64,000 nt of DNA, from contig FNZT01000016.1 of assembly GCA_900109435.1 (NCBI GenBank), positions 1 through 64,000 of the forward strand, in the 5' to 3' direction. The notes under the pieces were generated by a model, which was given only the letters and a program-made list of their open reading frames with translations, had not been told where the DNA came from and searched no databases. Source of the stretch: Ruminococcus sp. YRD2003 (GTDB taxonomy: Bacteria; Bacillota; Clostridia; Oscillospirales; Ruminococcaceae). Positions 56,701 through 64,000 of this stretch are shown in pieces. Position numbers and translations under genes: made by a program. Every line of letters begins with the position of its first letter. Position 1 is the stretch's first letter.

Positions 56701-59550
56701 TGGTTCCTGCCTAAGCTGTTCGGTACGAACAAACTCGTCAAGGAGCTCGCGGCTCACGCAAAGTCGCCCGCTACAGTAACAAAACAGAACATAGTTCAGC
56801 ACTACGAAAAGCTCAATCAGCTCGGAGCTCTGAGCGGTGCCATAATCAACGCGCAGCCCGAGCTTACCGCGGTATTCGGCGCTCTGTGGCAGGGCGAGAA
56901 CTCCGACTGGGATATGATAGACAAAGCTGTGGCGCTCTCCGATAAGCTGAGAGGAGGACTGGCGGCGGCTCCGCTCGGTGCGGAGGAGAAGACGCGGCTC
57001 GCACAGGCTCTCGTCAGCGGCTACGGCGACCCGTCCGCAAAGACGGCTTCCAAGGCTGCGGCTGACAGGCTCTCTGCGGACTTTGCTCAGCTCAGTGAAG
57101 AGGTGTCCGCGCTCGGAAGCGAATTCGCCCTCACGCCCGACGCTCTCGGCGGGGATAACTGGTCTGCGGAGGCTTCCGCACAGGCTGACAGCGTTATCGG
57201 TGCGCTCCCGCAGCTAAAGGAGTGGACGGGCATAGTCACGATATGCAACAGGCTCACTGAACTCGGCATCGGCAATGTCGCCGATAACTTCCTCGCGGGA
57301 AAAGTGCGCTCGGACGAGCTCCTCGGCGGGTTCGACTGCGATATCTGCCGCGCTATGGTGACCTCCACTATCTCCGCGAGCCCGATACTCTCCAAGTTCC
57401 AAGGGACACTGTTCGAGGAGACTATACGCAAGTACGGCGAGGTGCTCGACAGGTTCTCGACCCTCACCATTAATGAGCTCGTTGCCGAGCTCTCCGCCAA
57501 GATACCCGCGGCAGGCGCTTCGGCAGCAAGCTCCGAGATAGGCATTCTCCAGAAGGCGATAAAGAGCAACGGACGCATGATGTCCATACGCAAGCTCTTC
57601 GACAGCATTCCCAACCTCCTGCGCAGGATGTGCCCCGTCATGCTCATGAGTCCGATATCCGTCGCTCAGTACATCGACCCTTCCTACCCCAAATTCGACC
57701 TCGTAATCTTCGATGAGGCTTCGCAGCTCCCGACCTGTGAGGCTGTCGGTGCTATCGCACGCGGCGAAAATGTCATCATCGTCGGCGACCCGAAACAGCT
57801 CCCGCCTACAAGCTTCTTCTCGTCAAATCAGGTCGACGAGGAGAACTACGAGAAGGAAGACCTCGAGAGCGTGCTCGACGACTGCCTCGCGCTCTCTATG
57901 CCGCAGGAGCACCTGCTCTGGCACTACCGCTCGCAGCATGAGAGCCTCATCGCCTACAGCAACGCCAAGTATTACGACAACAAGCTCTTCACCTTCCCGT
58001 CGCCCGATGACCAGATATCCGAGGTCAGCTGGGTTCACGTGGACGGCTTCTACGACAAGAGCTCCACCCGCACCAACAAGGCTGAGGCTAAGGCTATCGT
58101 GGAGGAAATTTCGCGCCGACTGGAGGACCCCAAGCTCCGCAAGTTCAGTATCGGCGTTGTTACGTTCAGTCAGCCCCAGCAGAACCTCATCGACGATATG
58201 CTCATGGACGCCTACAGAGAGCGCCCCGAGCTCGAGCAGTGGGCGAATGAACAGTATGAGCCCATCATAATCAAGAACCTCGAAAATGTACAGGGCGACG
58301 AACGCGATGTCATCATGTTCTCTATCGGCTACGGTCCCGACAAGGAGGGCAAGGTCAGCATGAACTTCGGTCCGCTCAACCGCGACGGAGGCTGGAGACG
58401 TCTCAATGTCGCTATATCGCGCTCGAAGTGCCAGATGATCGTGTTCTCCGTAATCACTCCCGAGATGATAGACCTCTCGCGCACACGCTCCGACGGCGTC
58501 GAGGGACTCAAGGGCTTCCTCGAATTTGCGGCTAAGGGCAGGAGCGCCCTCGCCGTAAGAGGCAATACCTCCGCCAAGACTGCCGACTTCAGCAATGTGC
58601 TCGCAGAGGAGCTCCGCAAACGCGGATATACCGCCAACTGCGCGGTGGGCTGCTCGGACTTCAAGATAGATGTGGCTGTCGCCGACCCCGAGAATACCTC
58701 GCGGTACATACTCGGCATAAACTGCGGTACCAAGTCAAACTATGTAAACGGCACCGCCAAGGACAGACACCTCTCGCAGGCGTCGGTGCTGCGCGGTCTC
58801 GGCTGGAATACGATGAACGTCTATATCCTCGACTGGCTCGACAACAAGGACAAGGTCATCAAGAAAATCGAGGACGAGATAGCCGCTGTCATCGAGCGCA
58901 GGAACGCTCCTCCCGAGGCTGTCAAGGATGAGCCCAAGCCGCAGAAGCAGGAGCTTGTATTCGAGACCGAGGAGGTCAGCTCTCTCGCCGAGAGATGCGC
59001 GGCCTACAAGCCGTTCAGGGTCAAGGAATACGGCAAGAGCGAGAGCTTCAACGAGACGGGCGAGGTCAGGATGATCAAGTGCGTCAAGGATATCCTCGCG
59101 GCTGAGGCTCCTATAAGCAGGACGGCTCTCACAAAGAAGCTGTTTGCGTGCTTCGGCGTGGCAAGGACGACTCCCAATACCAAGGCGGCTGCCGACAGTG
59201 CGATAGATAAGTGCGGGGCGGTCGTAACAAAGGCGGGCGAGAACGACTTCCTGTGGCTGCCCGACCAGACTCCCGACAGCTATGACATCTGCCGCGCGAA
59301 CTGCTCAGATGAGGACAGACGCCCGCTCGACGAGGTCGCTCCCGAGGAGATAGCGGCGGGCATTAAGCTGATAATGTCCGAGCAGATAGCTATGCTCCGC
59401 GATGACCTCATCCGCGAGACAGCTCACCTGTTCGGCTTCACGAGGGTGACTCCCACAATCGAAACAGCTGTCTCCCTCGGCATCCGCGAGGCGAAAAAAC
59501 GCGGATATGTCGAGTTCTCCGAGGACGGACGCATTAGTTATACGGAATAA
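53752..59550 (+). CDS. Giant SF1 helicase (DUF4011/DUF3320 type) with an N-terminal transglutaminase-like domain
   Basis: 1932 residues from the ATG that follows CGGAG. An Ig-like strand region comes first, then a transglutaminase-like domain with Cys218 (KSGTCIDLAVLYC) and His244 (VKGHAFAGCW). The DUF4011 region begins near 395 (WERKLLDLSLRNSLLNFRPS). SF1 helicase: Walker A GPPGTGKS at 686-693, DEASQLPTCEAV at about 1321, GDPKQLPPTSFF, HYRSQHESLI, VQGDERDVIMFSIGYGPD and RLNVAISRSK. A Vsr-like nuclease domain follows, but where relatives read GxECDG this has GINCGT (1655-1660), so its catalytic acids are lost. The C-terminus is a DUF3320 pair. Relatives occur in phage-defence loci; no partner gene is next to it here. 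Confidence 0.85.
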   Translation: MDNIITFGGSMTKQINFAMQQNYVPVFRNITLTNNTDEVIPAVRLRVSFEPEFAKPFESLPTDLLPSRPAEIAPVNIVLNADYLFSLTEKMVGSVTVEAVKGDEVIASQVNTIELLAYDQWTGVLFMPEMIGAFITPNHPKVKEIVAEAGKYMQKWSGSPSFTGYQDRNPNIVKMQMGAIYAALQEQNIAYTAPPASYETAQRVRLPEDVLTGKSGTCIDLAVLYCACLEAIDLNPLLYIVKGHAFAGCWLVNETFSDCLQYDVSAISKRIAKGVNAMSVVECTDFTAGKGVDFDTAEAHAAKHLESFDDFYFAVDVTRTRAGGIRPMPARVFENGAFKAVDYGERKRSEITSAPSEMDIIGDIQLDGEPREVTKQVIWERKLLDLSLRNSLLNFRPSTMNVQVMVTDLGELEDVISQNEEFKVCPVPNDMSFTMADSKIFETENDKSKIDAVADSEFKSRRLRTFISEAELEKIMKKLHRQAKVSIEENGANTIYLALGFLRWYETDKSEKARYAPLVLIPVDINRKVQDKSYTIKVRDEETQVNITVLEMLRQFFGIDIKGLDPVPMDENGVDLPLIFSTVRQGIMARTRWDIEEYAFIGQFSFNRFIMWNDIRNRADELAANKVVASLISGKTEWEGGDISMTPLDLDNKVAPADLAVPVAADSSQLAAVYAANADKSFVLHGPPGTGKSQTITNMIANALHHGKTVLFVAEKMAALEVVEKRLNKIGLGPFCLELHSNKAQKRAVLKQLEDTLNVGRVKTPAEYEAEAAKIASLRAELNDTMSEIHKVRPYGLSLYDAAVRYEQFKPFGGKFSFSQSQIDAMNAETYSQWHEELERLAAAGREFGDVTASPLTCCRLTECTPDTRGRLEAKLGEFKSALAAAGAHSGELCAAVGSEKLGYEQCRAAADLITTASSDGYILPQILTGSDWELRREAAGQLIASGRQQRALKAEVLGQFEPSVLAYDASGALVNWKTAQSKWFLPKLFGTNKLVKELAAHAKSPATVTKQNIVQHYEKLNQLGALSGAIINAQPELTAVFGALWQGENSDWDMIDKAVALSDKLRGGLAAAPLGAEEKTRLAQALVSGYGDPSAKTASKAAADRLSADFAQLSEEVSALGSEFALTPDALGGDNWSAEASAQADSVIGALPQLKEWTGIVTICNRLTELGIGNVADNFLAGKVRSDELLGGFDCDICRAMVTSTISASPILSKFQGTLFEETIRKYGEVLDRFSTLTINELVAELSAKIPAAGASAASSEIGILQKAIKSNGRMMSIRKLFDSIPNLLRRMCPVMLMSPISVAQYIDPSYPKFDLVIFDEASQLPTCEAVGAIARGENVIIVGDPKQLPPTSFFSSNQVDEENYEKEDLESVLDDCLALSMPQEHLLWHYRSQHESLIAYSNAKYYDNKLFTFPSPDDQISEVSWVHVDGFYDKSSTRTNKAEAKAIVEEISRRLEDPKLRKFSIGVVTFSQPQQNLIDDMLMDAYRERPELEQWANEQYEPIIIKNLENVQGDERDVIMFSIGYGPDKEGKVSMNFGPLNRDGGWRRLNVAISRSKCQMIVFSVITPEMIDLSRTRSDGVEGLKGFLEFAAKGRSALAVRGNTSAKTADFSNVLAEELRKRGYTANCAVGCSDFKIDVAVADPENTSRYILGINCGTKSNYVNGTAKDRHLSQASVLRGLGWNTMNVYILDWLDNKDKVIKKIEDEIAAVIERRNAPPEAVKDEPKPQKQELVFETEEVSSLAERCAAYKPFRVKEYGKSESFNETGEVRMIKCVKDILAAEAPISRTALTKKLFACFGVARTTPNTKAAADSAIDKCGAVVTKAGENDFLWLPDQTPDSYDICRANCSDEDRRPLDEVAPEEIAAGIKLIMSEQIAMLRDDLIRETAHLFGFTRVTPTIETAVSLGIREAKKRGYVEFSEDGRISYTE

Positions 59551-59576
59551 TGTAGGGGCGGATATCATCCGCCCGC
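59551..59576. repeat. TGTAGGGGCG half-element
   Basis: TGTAGGGGCGGATATCATCC then GCCCGC; GGGCGGAT pairs with ATCCGCCC. It begins directly after the helicase stop codon. Confidence 0.75.
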
Positions 59577-59597
59577 AATAAATGGCACTGTAATACC

Positions 59598-59817
59598 GCG
59601 CGGAATAATTCCGCGGGTAAAGCAATTGAGGACTTCTACAAGGGGAGGCTCTCTCTTGCAGAGCCTCCCCTCTTTCAAAACAGTCCACTGGACTGTTTTG
59701 AAATTCATCCCCTTGCAGAGCGCACTTCGTCGCGGGACGCTGTCCCACACCCTGCCAAAGGCTCTGCCTTTGGAATCCGCCAAGGAGCACAGCCCCTTGG
59801 AACCCAATGTTCGCGCT
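59598..59817 (-). repeat. Composite 220-bp repeat, copy 2 (inverted)
   Basis: On the minus strand this runs in the same order as 30126-30342: AGCGCGAACAT, a CCAAGG hairpin, CCAAAGGCAGAGCCTTTGG, GTGGGACAGCGTCCC, GCGCTCTGCAAGGGGATGAA, the type A hairpin (59673-59703), GGGGAGGCTC/GAGCCTCCCC, CCGCGGAATTATTCCGCG. Several stems differ from copy 1 on both arms and still pair. It may also terminate the helicase transcript. Confidence 0.85.
59673..59703. repeat. 31-nt hairpin, type A
   Basis: TTTCAAAACAGTCCA, one base, TGGACTGTTTTGAAA; identical arms to 30237-30267. Confidence 0.85.
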
Positions 59818-59887
59818 GTAGTTCATTCAAAACGGAAGCAATCTCCGCGAATCTTACAAACAGAAAACCAAAGAAAGAAGCGATAAA

Positions 59888-61231
59888 TTGAACAGACTTC
59901 TCATACTCATCGGAAAGATTATCGTCGGCGTCCTGCACCTGTTTGGGCGCAACGCCGGCAACCTCCCCGGAATCATACTCTGGCACCTTACGGGCGGAAA
60001 ATGCTGCAAGATGTTCAGGGTCGACTGCCCGATAATCGCCATAACAGGCACAAACGGCAAGACCTCCGTCACCAACTGCGTCGCTCAGCTCTTCGAGCAG
60101 AGCGGAAAGAACATCATTATCAACAAGGAGGGCAATAACCTCGATACGGGTATATGTTCGCTCCTGCTCCGTCACTGCGACGGTGCGGGCAGAGTAAACG
60201 CCGATTACCTCATACTCGAGACTGACGAGAGCCACGTGCCTGTGGTGTACTCGCAGCTCAGGCTCGAAACGCTCGTGGTGCTCGACTTCTTCCGCGACCA
60301 GCTCGACCGAAACGGCGAGATGGAAACGCTCATTCAGAAGATAAACGGATTCTGCAAGACCTTTGACGGGAACCTCATACTCAACGGCGACGACCCCAAC
60401 ACCGCTCGCCTCGGCAAGGCTAATCCCGACAGCAGGAACGTCAAATACTTCCGCGCAGACAGGTACGCCTTCGCGACCGAGAAGATATTCGAGGCTTCCG
60501 AGGGAAGGTTCTGCCCGTTCTGCGGCGAGCCGCTCGTGTACGAGTTCTATCAGTACTCGCACATCGGTAAGTTCGCCTGTCCCAAGTGCGGCTTCGGTGA
60601 TTACGAGCCTTACATCTCTGCGGGCGGCATAGACCTCGAAAAGCCCGTATTTACGGCGGACGAGCATGAGTATTCTCCCAAGCTCAACAGCATCTACAAC
60701 GTCTACAATATGACGGCGGTAGCGGCTGTGGCAAAGCTCTACGGCATCGCGCAGGACGTCACCGCGAATGTCATCGACAACTACACCGTCAACAACGGCC
60801 GCATGGAGACATTTATGCTCGGAGATAGGCTCACTACCCTCAATCTCGCGAAAAATCCCGTAGGTGCAAATATGACCCTCCGTGTCATGAACGAGATGAA
60901 AGGCGAAAAAGAACTCCTTTTCGTGCTCAACGACAACGTTGCGGACGGGCTCGATGTGTCGTGGATATGGGACATAAATTTCAGCATTTTTGAACGCGTG
61001 ACCCGCGTGGTAACGTCGGGTACGCGCGCCTACGACATAGCCGTGCGTATCAAGTGCTCGGGCTATGACCCCGCGAATATCATAGTCCGTCCCGACCTCG
61101 ACGAGGCTGTGGCGGAGCTCGCTAAGACCGAGGGGCGCAAGTTCGTCATCGCGAACTACACCGCTGTCCAGCCTACACGCGCTGCTCTTAAACGCTATAT
61201 TTCAGCCAACGGAGGTAAGTGCGATGAGTGA
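59888..61231 (+). CDS. murT: Lipid II isoglutaminyl synthase, Mur-ligase subunit MurT
   Basis: 447 residues. Mur ligase P-loop IAITGTNGKTSVTN, the EGNNLDTGI loop, LETDESHVP and the MurT-specific four-Cys ribbon (CPFCGEPL ... CPKCGFGDYEP), then the DUF1727 domain (TLNLAKNPVGANMTLRVM, NIIVRPDLDEAVAEL). With GatD it amidates the D-Glu of lipid II, using ATP and glutamine. It starts at TTG with only a weak AAAGAAAGAAG upstream. It overlaps gatD by 8 bp. Confidence 0.93.
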   Translation: MNRLLILIGKIIVGVLHLFGRNAGNLPGIILWHLTGGKCCKMFRVDCPIIAITGTNGKTSVTNCVAQLFEQSGKNIIINKEGNNLDTGICSLLLRHCDGAGRVNADYLILETDESHVPVVYSQLRLETLVVLDFFRDQLDRNGEMETLIQKINGFCKTFDGNLILNGDDPNTARLGKANPDSRNVKYFRADRYAFATEKIFEASEGRFCPFCGEPLVYEFYQYSHIGKFACPKCGFGDYEPYISAGGIDLEKPVFTADEHEYSPKLNSIYNVYNMTAVAAVAKLYGIAQDVTANVIDNYTVNNGRMETFMLGDRLTTLNLAKNPVGANMTLRVMNEMKGEKELLFVLNDNVADGLDVSWIWDINFSIFERVTRVVTSGTRAYDIAVRIKCSGYDPANIIVRPDLDEAVAELAKTEGRKFVIANYTAVQPTRAALKRYISANGGKCDE

Positions 61232-61967
61232 GATAAGGATACTCCATATGTATGCGGATATGCTCGACCTCTACGGCGACGGCGGGAATATGGAGATAAT
61301 CAGGTACCGATGCGAAAAACGCGGCATAAACTGCGTTGTCGACAAGTATTCCATTGACTCGGCTATGCCCGATTTTGGCAGCTACGACGTCATCTACATC
61401 GGCGGCGGCGCTGACCTCGAACAGCAGCATATCTCCGCCGACCTCATAAAGTGCAGGGAAGGCATTAAGGCTGCCTATGAGGGAGGGACTTTCCTGTTCC
61501 TAATCTGCGGCGGCTACCAGCTCATGGGCAAATACTACCGCGATGCCGACGGCAATGAGATAGCGGGGCTCGGACTTTTCGACTACTTCACCGTTGCTCC
61601 GTCGAGCCGCAAAAAACGCTGTATCGGCAATGTCGTCATACGTACCACCTTCACGGGCGCGACCGTGGACGTCGTCGGATTCGAGAACCACGGCGGTCAG
61701 ACGCAGGACGTGAAAACTCCCCTCGGAGAGGTGCTCTGCGGCAACGGCAACTGCTCGAAAAGCCGCTATGAGGGCTACTTCGAGAAAAATGTCATCGCGA
61801 CGTATATGCACGGTCCGTGCCTCGCGAAAAACCCCGAACTCTCGGACTATATCATCGGTTACTGCCTCGACAGGCACAGCGGCTCGCACGTTGAGCTCGC
61901 AAAGCTCGACGATACGCTCGAACTCGACTGCCGACGTGTAATGACGGAAAGGCTGCTGAAAAAGTAA
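61224..61967 (+). CDS. gatD: Lipid II isoglutaminyl synthase, glutamine amidotransferase subunit GatD
   Basis: 247 residues of the CobB/CobQ-like class I amidotransferase group. The nucleophile Cys is in FLFLICGGYQLMGKYY and the His in VIATYMHGPCLAKNPEL. It supplies ammonia to MurT. GGAGG precedes the ATG inside murT. Confidence 0.94.
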   Translation: MSEIRILHMYADMLDLYGDGGNMEIIRYRCEKRGINCVVDKYSIDSAMPDFGSYDVIYIGGGADLEQQHISADLIKCREGIKAAYEGGTFLFLICGGYQLMGKYYRDADGNEIAGLGLFDYFTVAPSSRKKRCIGNVVIRTTFTGATVDVVGFENHGGQTQDVKTPLGEVLCGNGNCSKSRYEGYFEKNVIATYMHGPCLAKNPELSDYIIGYCLDRHSGSHVELAKLDDTLELDCRRVMTERLLKK

Positions 61968-61973
61968 GCTATC

Positions 61974-62064
61974 AGCCGTTAGCCGTAATCCATTAGCTAT
62001 CGGTGTTCACTGCGATCATATTTTTAAATATCATTGCCGAAGGCAATACCGCGAGCTAACGGCT
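61974..62064. repeat. GCTAACGGC inverted pair with an ATTGCC hairpin
   Basis: AGCCGTTAGC (61974-61983) and GCTAACGGCT (62055-62064) are inverted copies, and ATTGCC-GAA-GGCAAT (62033-62047) lies inside. A run of GGCTAAAGGCTAAAAGCTAAAG follows. It probably ends the murT-gatD transcript. Confidence 0.6.
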
Positions 62065-62109
62065 AAAGGCTAAAAGCTAAAGGCTCAAATTTATACAAAT
62101 GGAGACAAT

Positions 62110-63414
62110 ATGAAAAAATATACACTTACTTCTATCTCGGCAGCGGCGCTGCTGCTGACGGGCTGCGGACACAGCGTGGGGGCTGAGAGCCCTGCGCCCG
62201 TGACAACTACTGCCGCGGTGACGACTTCGACTGCCGCTCAGACAACTGCTGCCACCACCGTTACTACTACGGTTACCACTACAAAGAAAATAAGCACCGA
62301 TATCCCAGAGGGAGTCGTGCTCGGGTCTGAGGCGGAGGTGGAGGTCTACTCGCAAACGACGATAGCTGAGCTCATCACCGACAACAACGTGAAGCTCACT
62401 GCTCCCGCCGACCTCATAGACACCGACGGGCTCGGTGAGAAAAAGGCTAAGGTCACATTTGAGTACGAGGGGAATGAGTACGAGAAGGAGATTGCCTACA
62501 ATGTTGTCGACACCACTCCCCCGCTGATACTCAACTCGGGCTGGAATCCGTACACGAAGGTCGGCGAGCCGTTCGATATCGACAGCATTATCGGCTACGT
62601 CGACAACTACGACCGCGCTCCGTCCGTAACCTATTCGGGAGATACGGACACCTCGGAGGTCGGCAAGCTCGACCTCGCTGTGACTGTGACAGACAGCTCG
62701 GGCAACTCCACTGACTTTGACCTCACGGTGCTCGTGCTGAACGAGATACCGCGCCCCGAGGACAATAATGCACGCGTCGCCTACTCCGACTTCATCGACT
62801 ACTACAGAGATTACGGCGACGTCAGCTTCGGCATTGACGTGTCTGCATGGCAGACCAATGTCGACTACGACGCCGTAAGAGATGCGGGATGCGAGTTCGT
62901 GCTCATGCGAATGGGCTACTACTACCGCGATGAGCCCGTCATGGACGACTACTACAGACAGAATATGGAGAATGCTACGGCTGCGGGACTCGACGTGGGT
63001 GTGTACTTCTACTCCGCCGATAACACAGAGGAGGGCGCACGCGAGCACGCTCGATGGGTCATTGAACAGCTCGACGGTCGCGAGCTCGACTACCCTATCG
63101 CATTTGACTGGGAGGAATGGGCGACTTTTCAGGAGTACGGCATGAATATCCACGACCTCAACTGCGTCTTTGAGGCGTTTGCCGATGAGTGCGAGAAAAA
63201 CGGCTATTCCGCTATGCTCTACAGCAGCAAGAACTTCCTCAACAACTTCTGGGAGAATCGCGGCAACCACCCCGTATGGCTCGCTCACTACGTCGACGAT
63301 ACCGACTATGAAGGCGCTTTCGCACTGTGGCAGGCAAGCGCCTACGGACGTATCCCAGGCATTGAGGGCGATGTCGATATGAACATTCGCTTTAACTCGG
63401 AGCCGCTTGACTAA
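62110..63414 (+). CDS. GH25 muramidase lipoprotein
   Basis: 434 residues. Lipoprotein signal (SISAAALLLTGC), a 40-residue Thr/Ala linker, a beta-sandwich domain at about 60-220 with two repeats of an Ig/cadherin-like pattern (KAKVTFEYEGNEYEKEIAYN, GKLDLAVTVTDSSGNSTDF), and a GH25 lysozyme domain at about 235-430: SFGIDVSAWQ, FVLMRMGYYY, VGVYFYSADN and the catalytic IAFDWEEW. It should cleave peptidoglycan glycan strands outside the cell. GGAG precedes the ATG. It follows two lipid II genes and precedes a penicillin-binding lipoprotein. Confidence 0.92.
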   Translation: MKKYTLTSISAAALLLTGCGHSVGAESPAPVTTTAAVTTSTAAQTTAATTVTTTVTTTKKISTDIPEGVVLGSEAEVEVYSQTTIAELITDNNVKLTAPADLIDTDGLGEKKAKVTFEYEGNEYEKEIAYNVVDTTPPLILNSGWNPYTKVGEPFDIDSIIGYVDNYDRAPSVTYSGDTDTSEVGKLDLAVTVTDSSGNSTDFDLTVLVLNEIPRPEDNNARVAYSDFIDYYRDYGDVSFGIDVSAWQTNVDYDAVRDAGCEFVLMRMGYYYRDEPVMDDYYRQNMENATAAGLDVGVYFYSADNTEEGAREHARWVIEQLDGRELDYPIAFDWEEWATFQEYGMNIHDLNCVFEAFADECEKNGYSAMLYSSKNFLNNFWENRGNHPVWLAHYVDDTDYEGAFALWQASAYGRIPGIEGDVDMNIRFNSEPLD

Positions 63415-63445
63415 ACTGCTAATACATGATAAAGGGTGAATTGAT

Positions 63446-64000
63446 ATGAACAAATATAAGATGATGCTTTCGGTCGCGGCGGCGGCTGTGCTGATCGCTC
63501 CGCTGACCTCGTGCGGCACGGTGGTCGAGCGCGCGGGAGGTCCCGACTCCGTCATCACAATGGCAACGGGCACCGCAGCTTCAACTGCTGCCTCGGACGT
63601 GAAGACCGAAACTGCGACCGCGGCTGCCGCAGCAGCAAAGGAGAAAGCTCCCGATGTGATGCGAGGTGATCTCATCGACGCAAACGGAAAGATATTGATG
63701 TACAGCAATAGGGACGAGGCAGGAACAGGCAAAGAGATACGCATGACGAACGACGCGAACAAGGTGGCGTTCGCGAATGTGCTCAATGAGATGTCCGAAG
63801 GGCTCGACCTTACATATGACAAGCTCCTTCGCACACAGAACCCCTCATCACATATCGGCGACAAGATCGGGCAGTCGATACAGCTCACCTTCGACTCAGC
63901 CAAGCAGGTAGCGATATACGACTATATGGCAAGCCAGAATATCGTCGGCTCGGTTGTCGTTATGAGGTCGGACGGCTCGCTCGCGGCTCAGGTAAACTAT
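63446..64000 (+). CDS. Penicillin-binding lipoprotein, N-terminal part (runs off the window)
   Basis: 185 residues visible. Lipoprotein signal MLSVAAAAVLIAPLTSC, an Ala/Thr-rich linker, then GDLIDANGKILMYSNRDEAG and QSIQLTFDSAKQVAIYDYMA followed by GSVVVMRSDGSLAAQVNY. This is the dimerisation/linker part and the start of the transpeptidase domain of class B penicillin-binding proteins. The catalytic SxxK, SxN and KTG boxes lie beyond the window. AAAGGG is just before the ATG. A PBP anchored by a lipid rather than a helix is uncommon. Confidence 0.75.
   Translation, partial: MNKYKMMLSVAAAAVLIAPLTSCGTVVERAGGPDSVITMATGTAASTAASDVKTETATAAAAAAKEKAPDVMRGDLIDANGKILMYSNRDEAGTGKEIRMTNDANKVAFANVLNEMSEGLDLTYDKLLRTQNPSSHIGDKIGQSIQLTFDSAKQVAIYDYMASQNIVGSVVVMRSDGSLAAQVNY

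Noticed and set aside
62077..63903. A 608-codon open frame on the minus strand
   Set aside because: It runs antisense across the GH25 gene, the intergenic gap and the PBP start, has no domain pattern, and no ribosome site.
1..64000. tRNA, rRNA, prophage or complete insertion sequence
   Set aside because: I looked for tRNA-like cloverleafs, rRNA stretches, integrase or transposase motifs and terminal repeats and found none I could support.

Overview
The window looks like chromosome from an anaerobic gut or rumen Firmicute of the Oscillospiraceae (Ruminococcus-like). This rests on protein families and gene order (lon-engB, tig-clpP-clpX, rplS-ylqF-rnhB, murT-gatD), a ferredoxin/NADH-based energy metabolism with no quinone or cytochrome subunit, and the many short palindromic intergenic repeats. 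I could not run a taxonomic search. I see no rRNA or tRNA gene. The left 10 kb is more AT-rich and accessory; the rest is mostly core.

1-10.7 kb, accessory and decaying: the edge of a type I-C CRISPR array, an intact cas2, and a cas3 fused to the last codons of cas1 by a deletion that removed cas5, cas8c, cas7, cas4 and nearly all of cas1. Next come a NAD(P)-binding protein and an Rrf2 regulator behind a promoter with two equal palindromes, a flavin/ferredoxin protein, and a second deletion scar joining the start of a macrodomain ADP-ribose hydrolase to the end of a SirTM sirtuin. Then a GNAT acetyltransferase, a membrane-anchored protein that looks like a ferredoxin-dependent bilin reductase fold, a lipoprotein esterase and a zinc-ribbon membrane protein.

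10.7-28.3 kb, the metabolic centre: fumC, then a tightly overlapping minus-strand operon hdrB-hdrC-hdrA-mvhD-like-two AsrA-like Fe-S proteins-AsrB-like NADH/FAD protein-frdB-frdA-AspT-family transporter. This reads as a soluble NADH-oxidising, flavin-based electron-bifurcating complex (HdrABC-Flx type) wired to a fumarate reductase with no membrane anchor, ending in a possible succinate exporter. Upstream lie the redox repressor rex, NADP isocitrate dehydrogenase, four membrane proteins and aconitase, giving a horseshoe TCA pathway with its redox regulator. This is the best candidate for an under-described system.

28.3-53.4 kb, housekeeping: lysA, engB, lon, a P-type Ca2+ ATPase, an SLC13-type permease, clpX, clpP, tig, thrC, yraN, rnhB, ylqF, a NUDIX hydrolase, two signal peptidases, rplS behind a structured leader, a methyltransferase, the TIGR03960/TIGR03936 pair, cdd and a DUF896 protein. 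A perfect parS-like palindrome lies at 34805-34820, and a lipoprotein gene just before it appears to start at ATT.

53.6-64 kb, plus strand: a 1932-residue DUF4011-type SF1 helicase with an N-terminal transglutaminase-like domain and a substituted nuclease motif, then cell-wall genes murT, gatD, a GH25 muramidase lipoprotein and the start of a penicillin-binding lipoprotein.

Repeats: a TGTAGGGGCG palindrome family in most large gaps, a 31-nt hairpin family with compensating base changes, a 220-bp composite repeat in two inverted copies, an AAGGCAAYAC hairpin family, and a 125-bp structured element in two copies.
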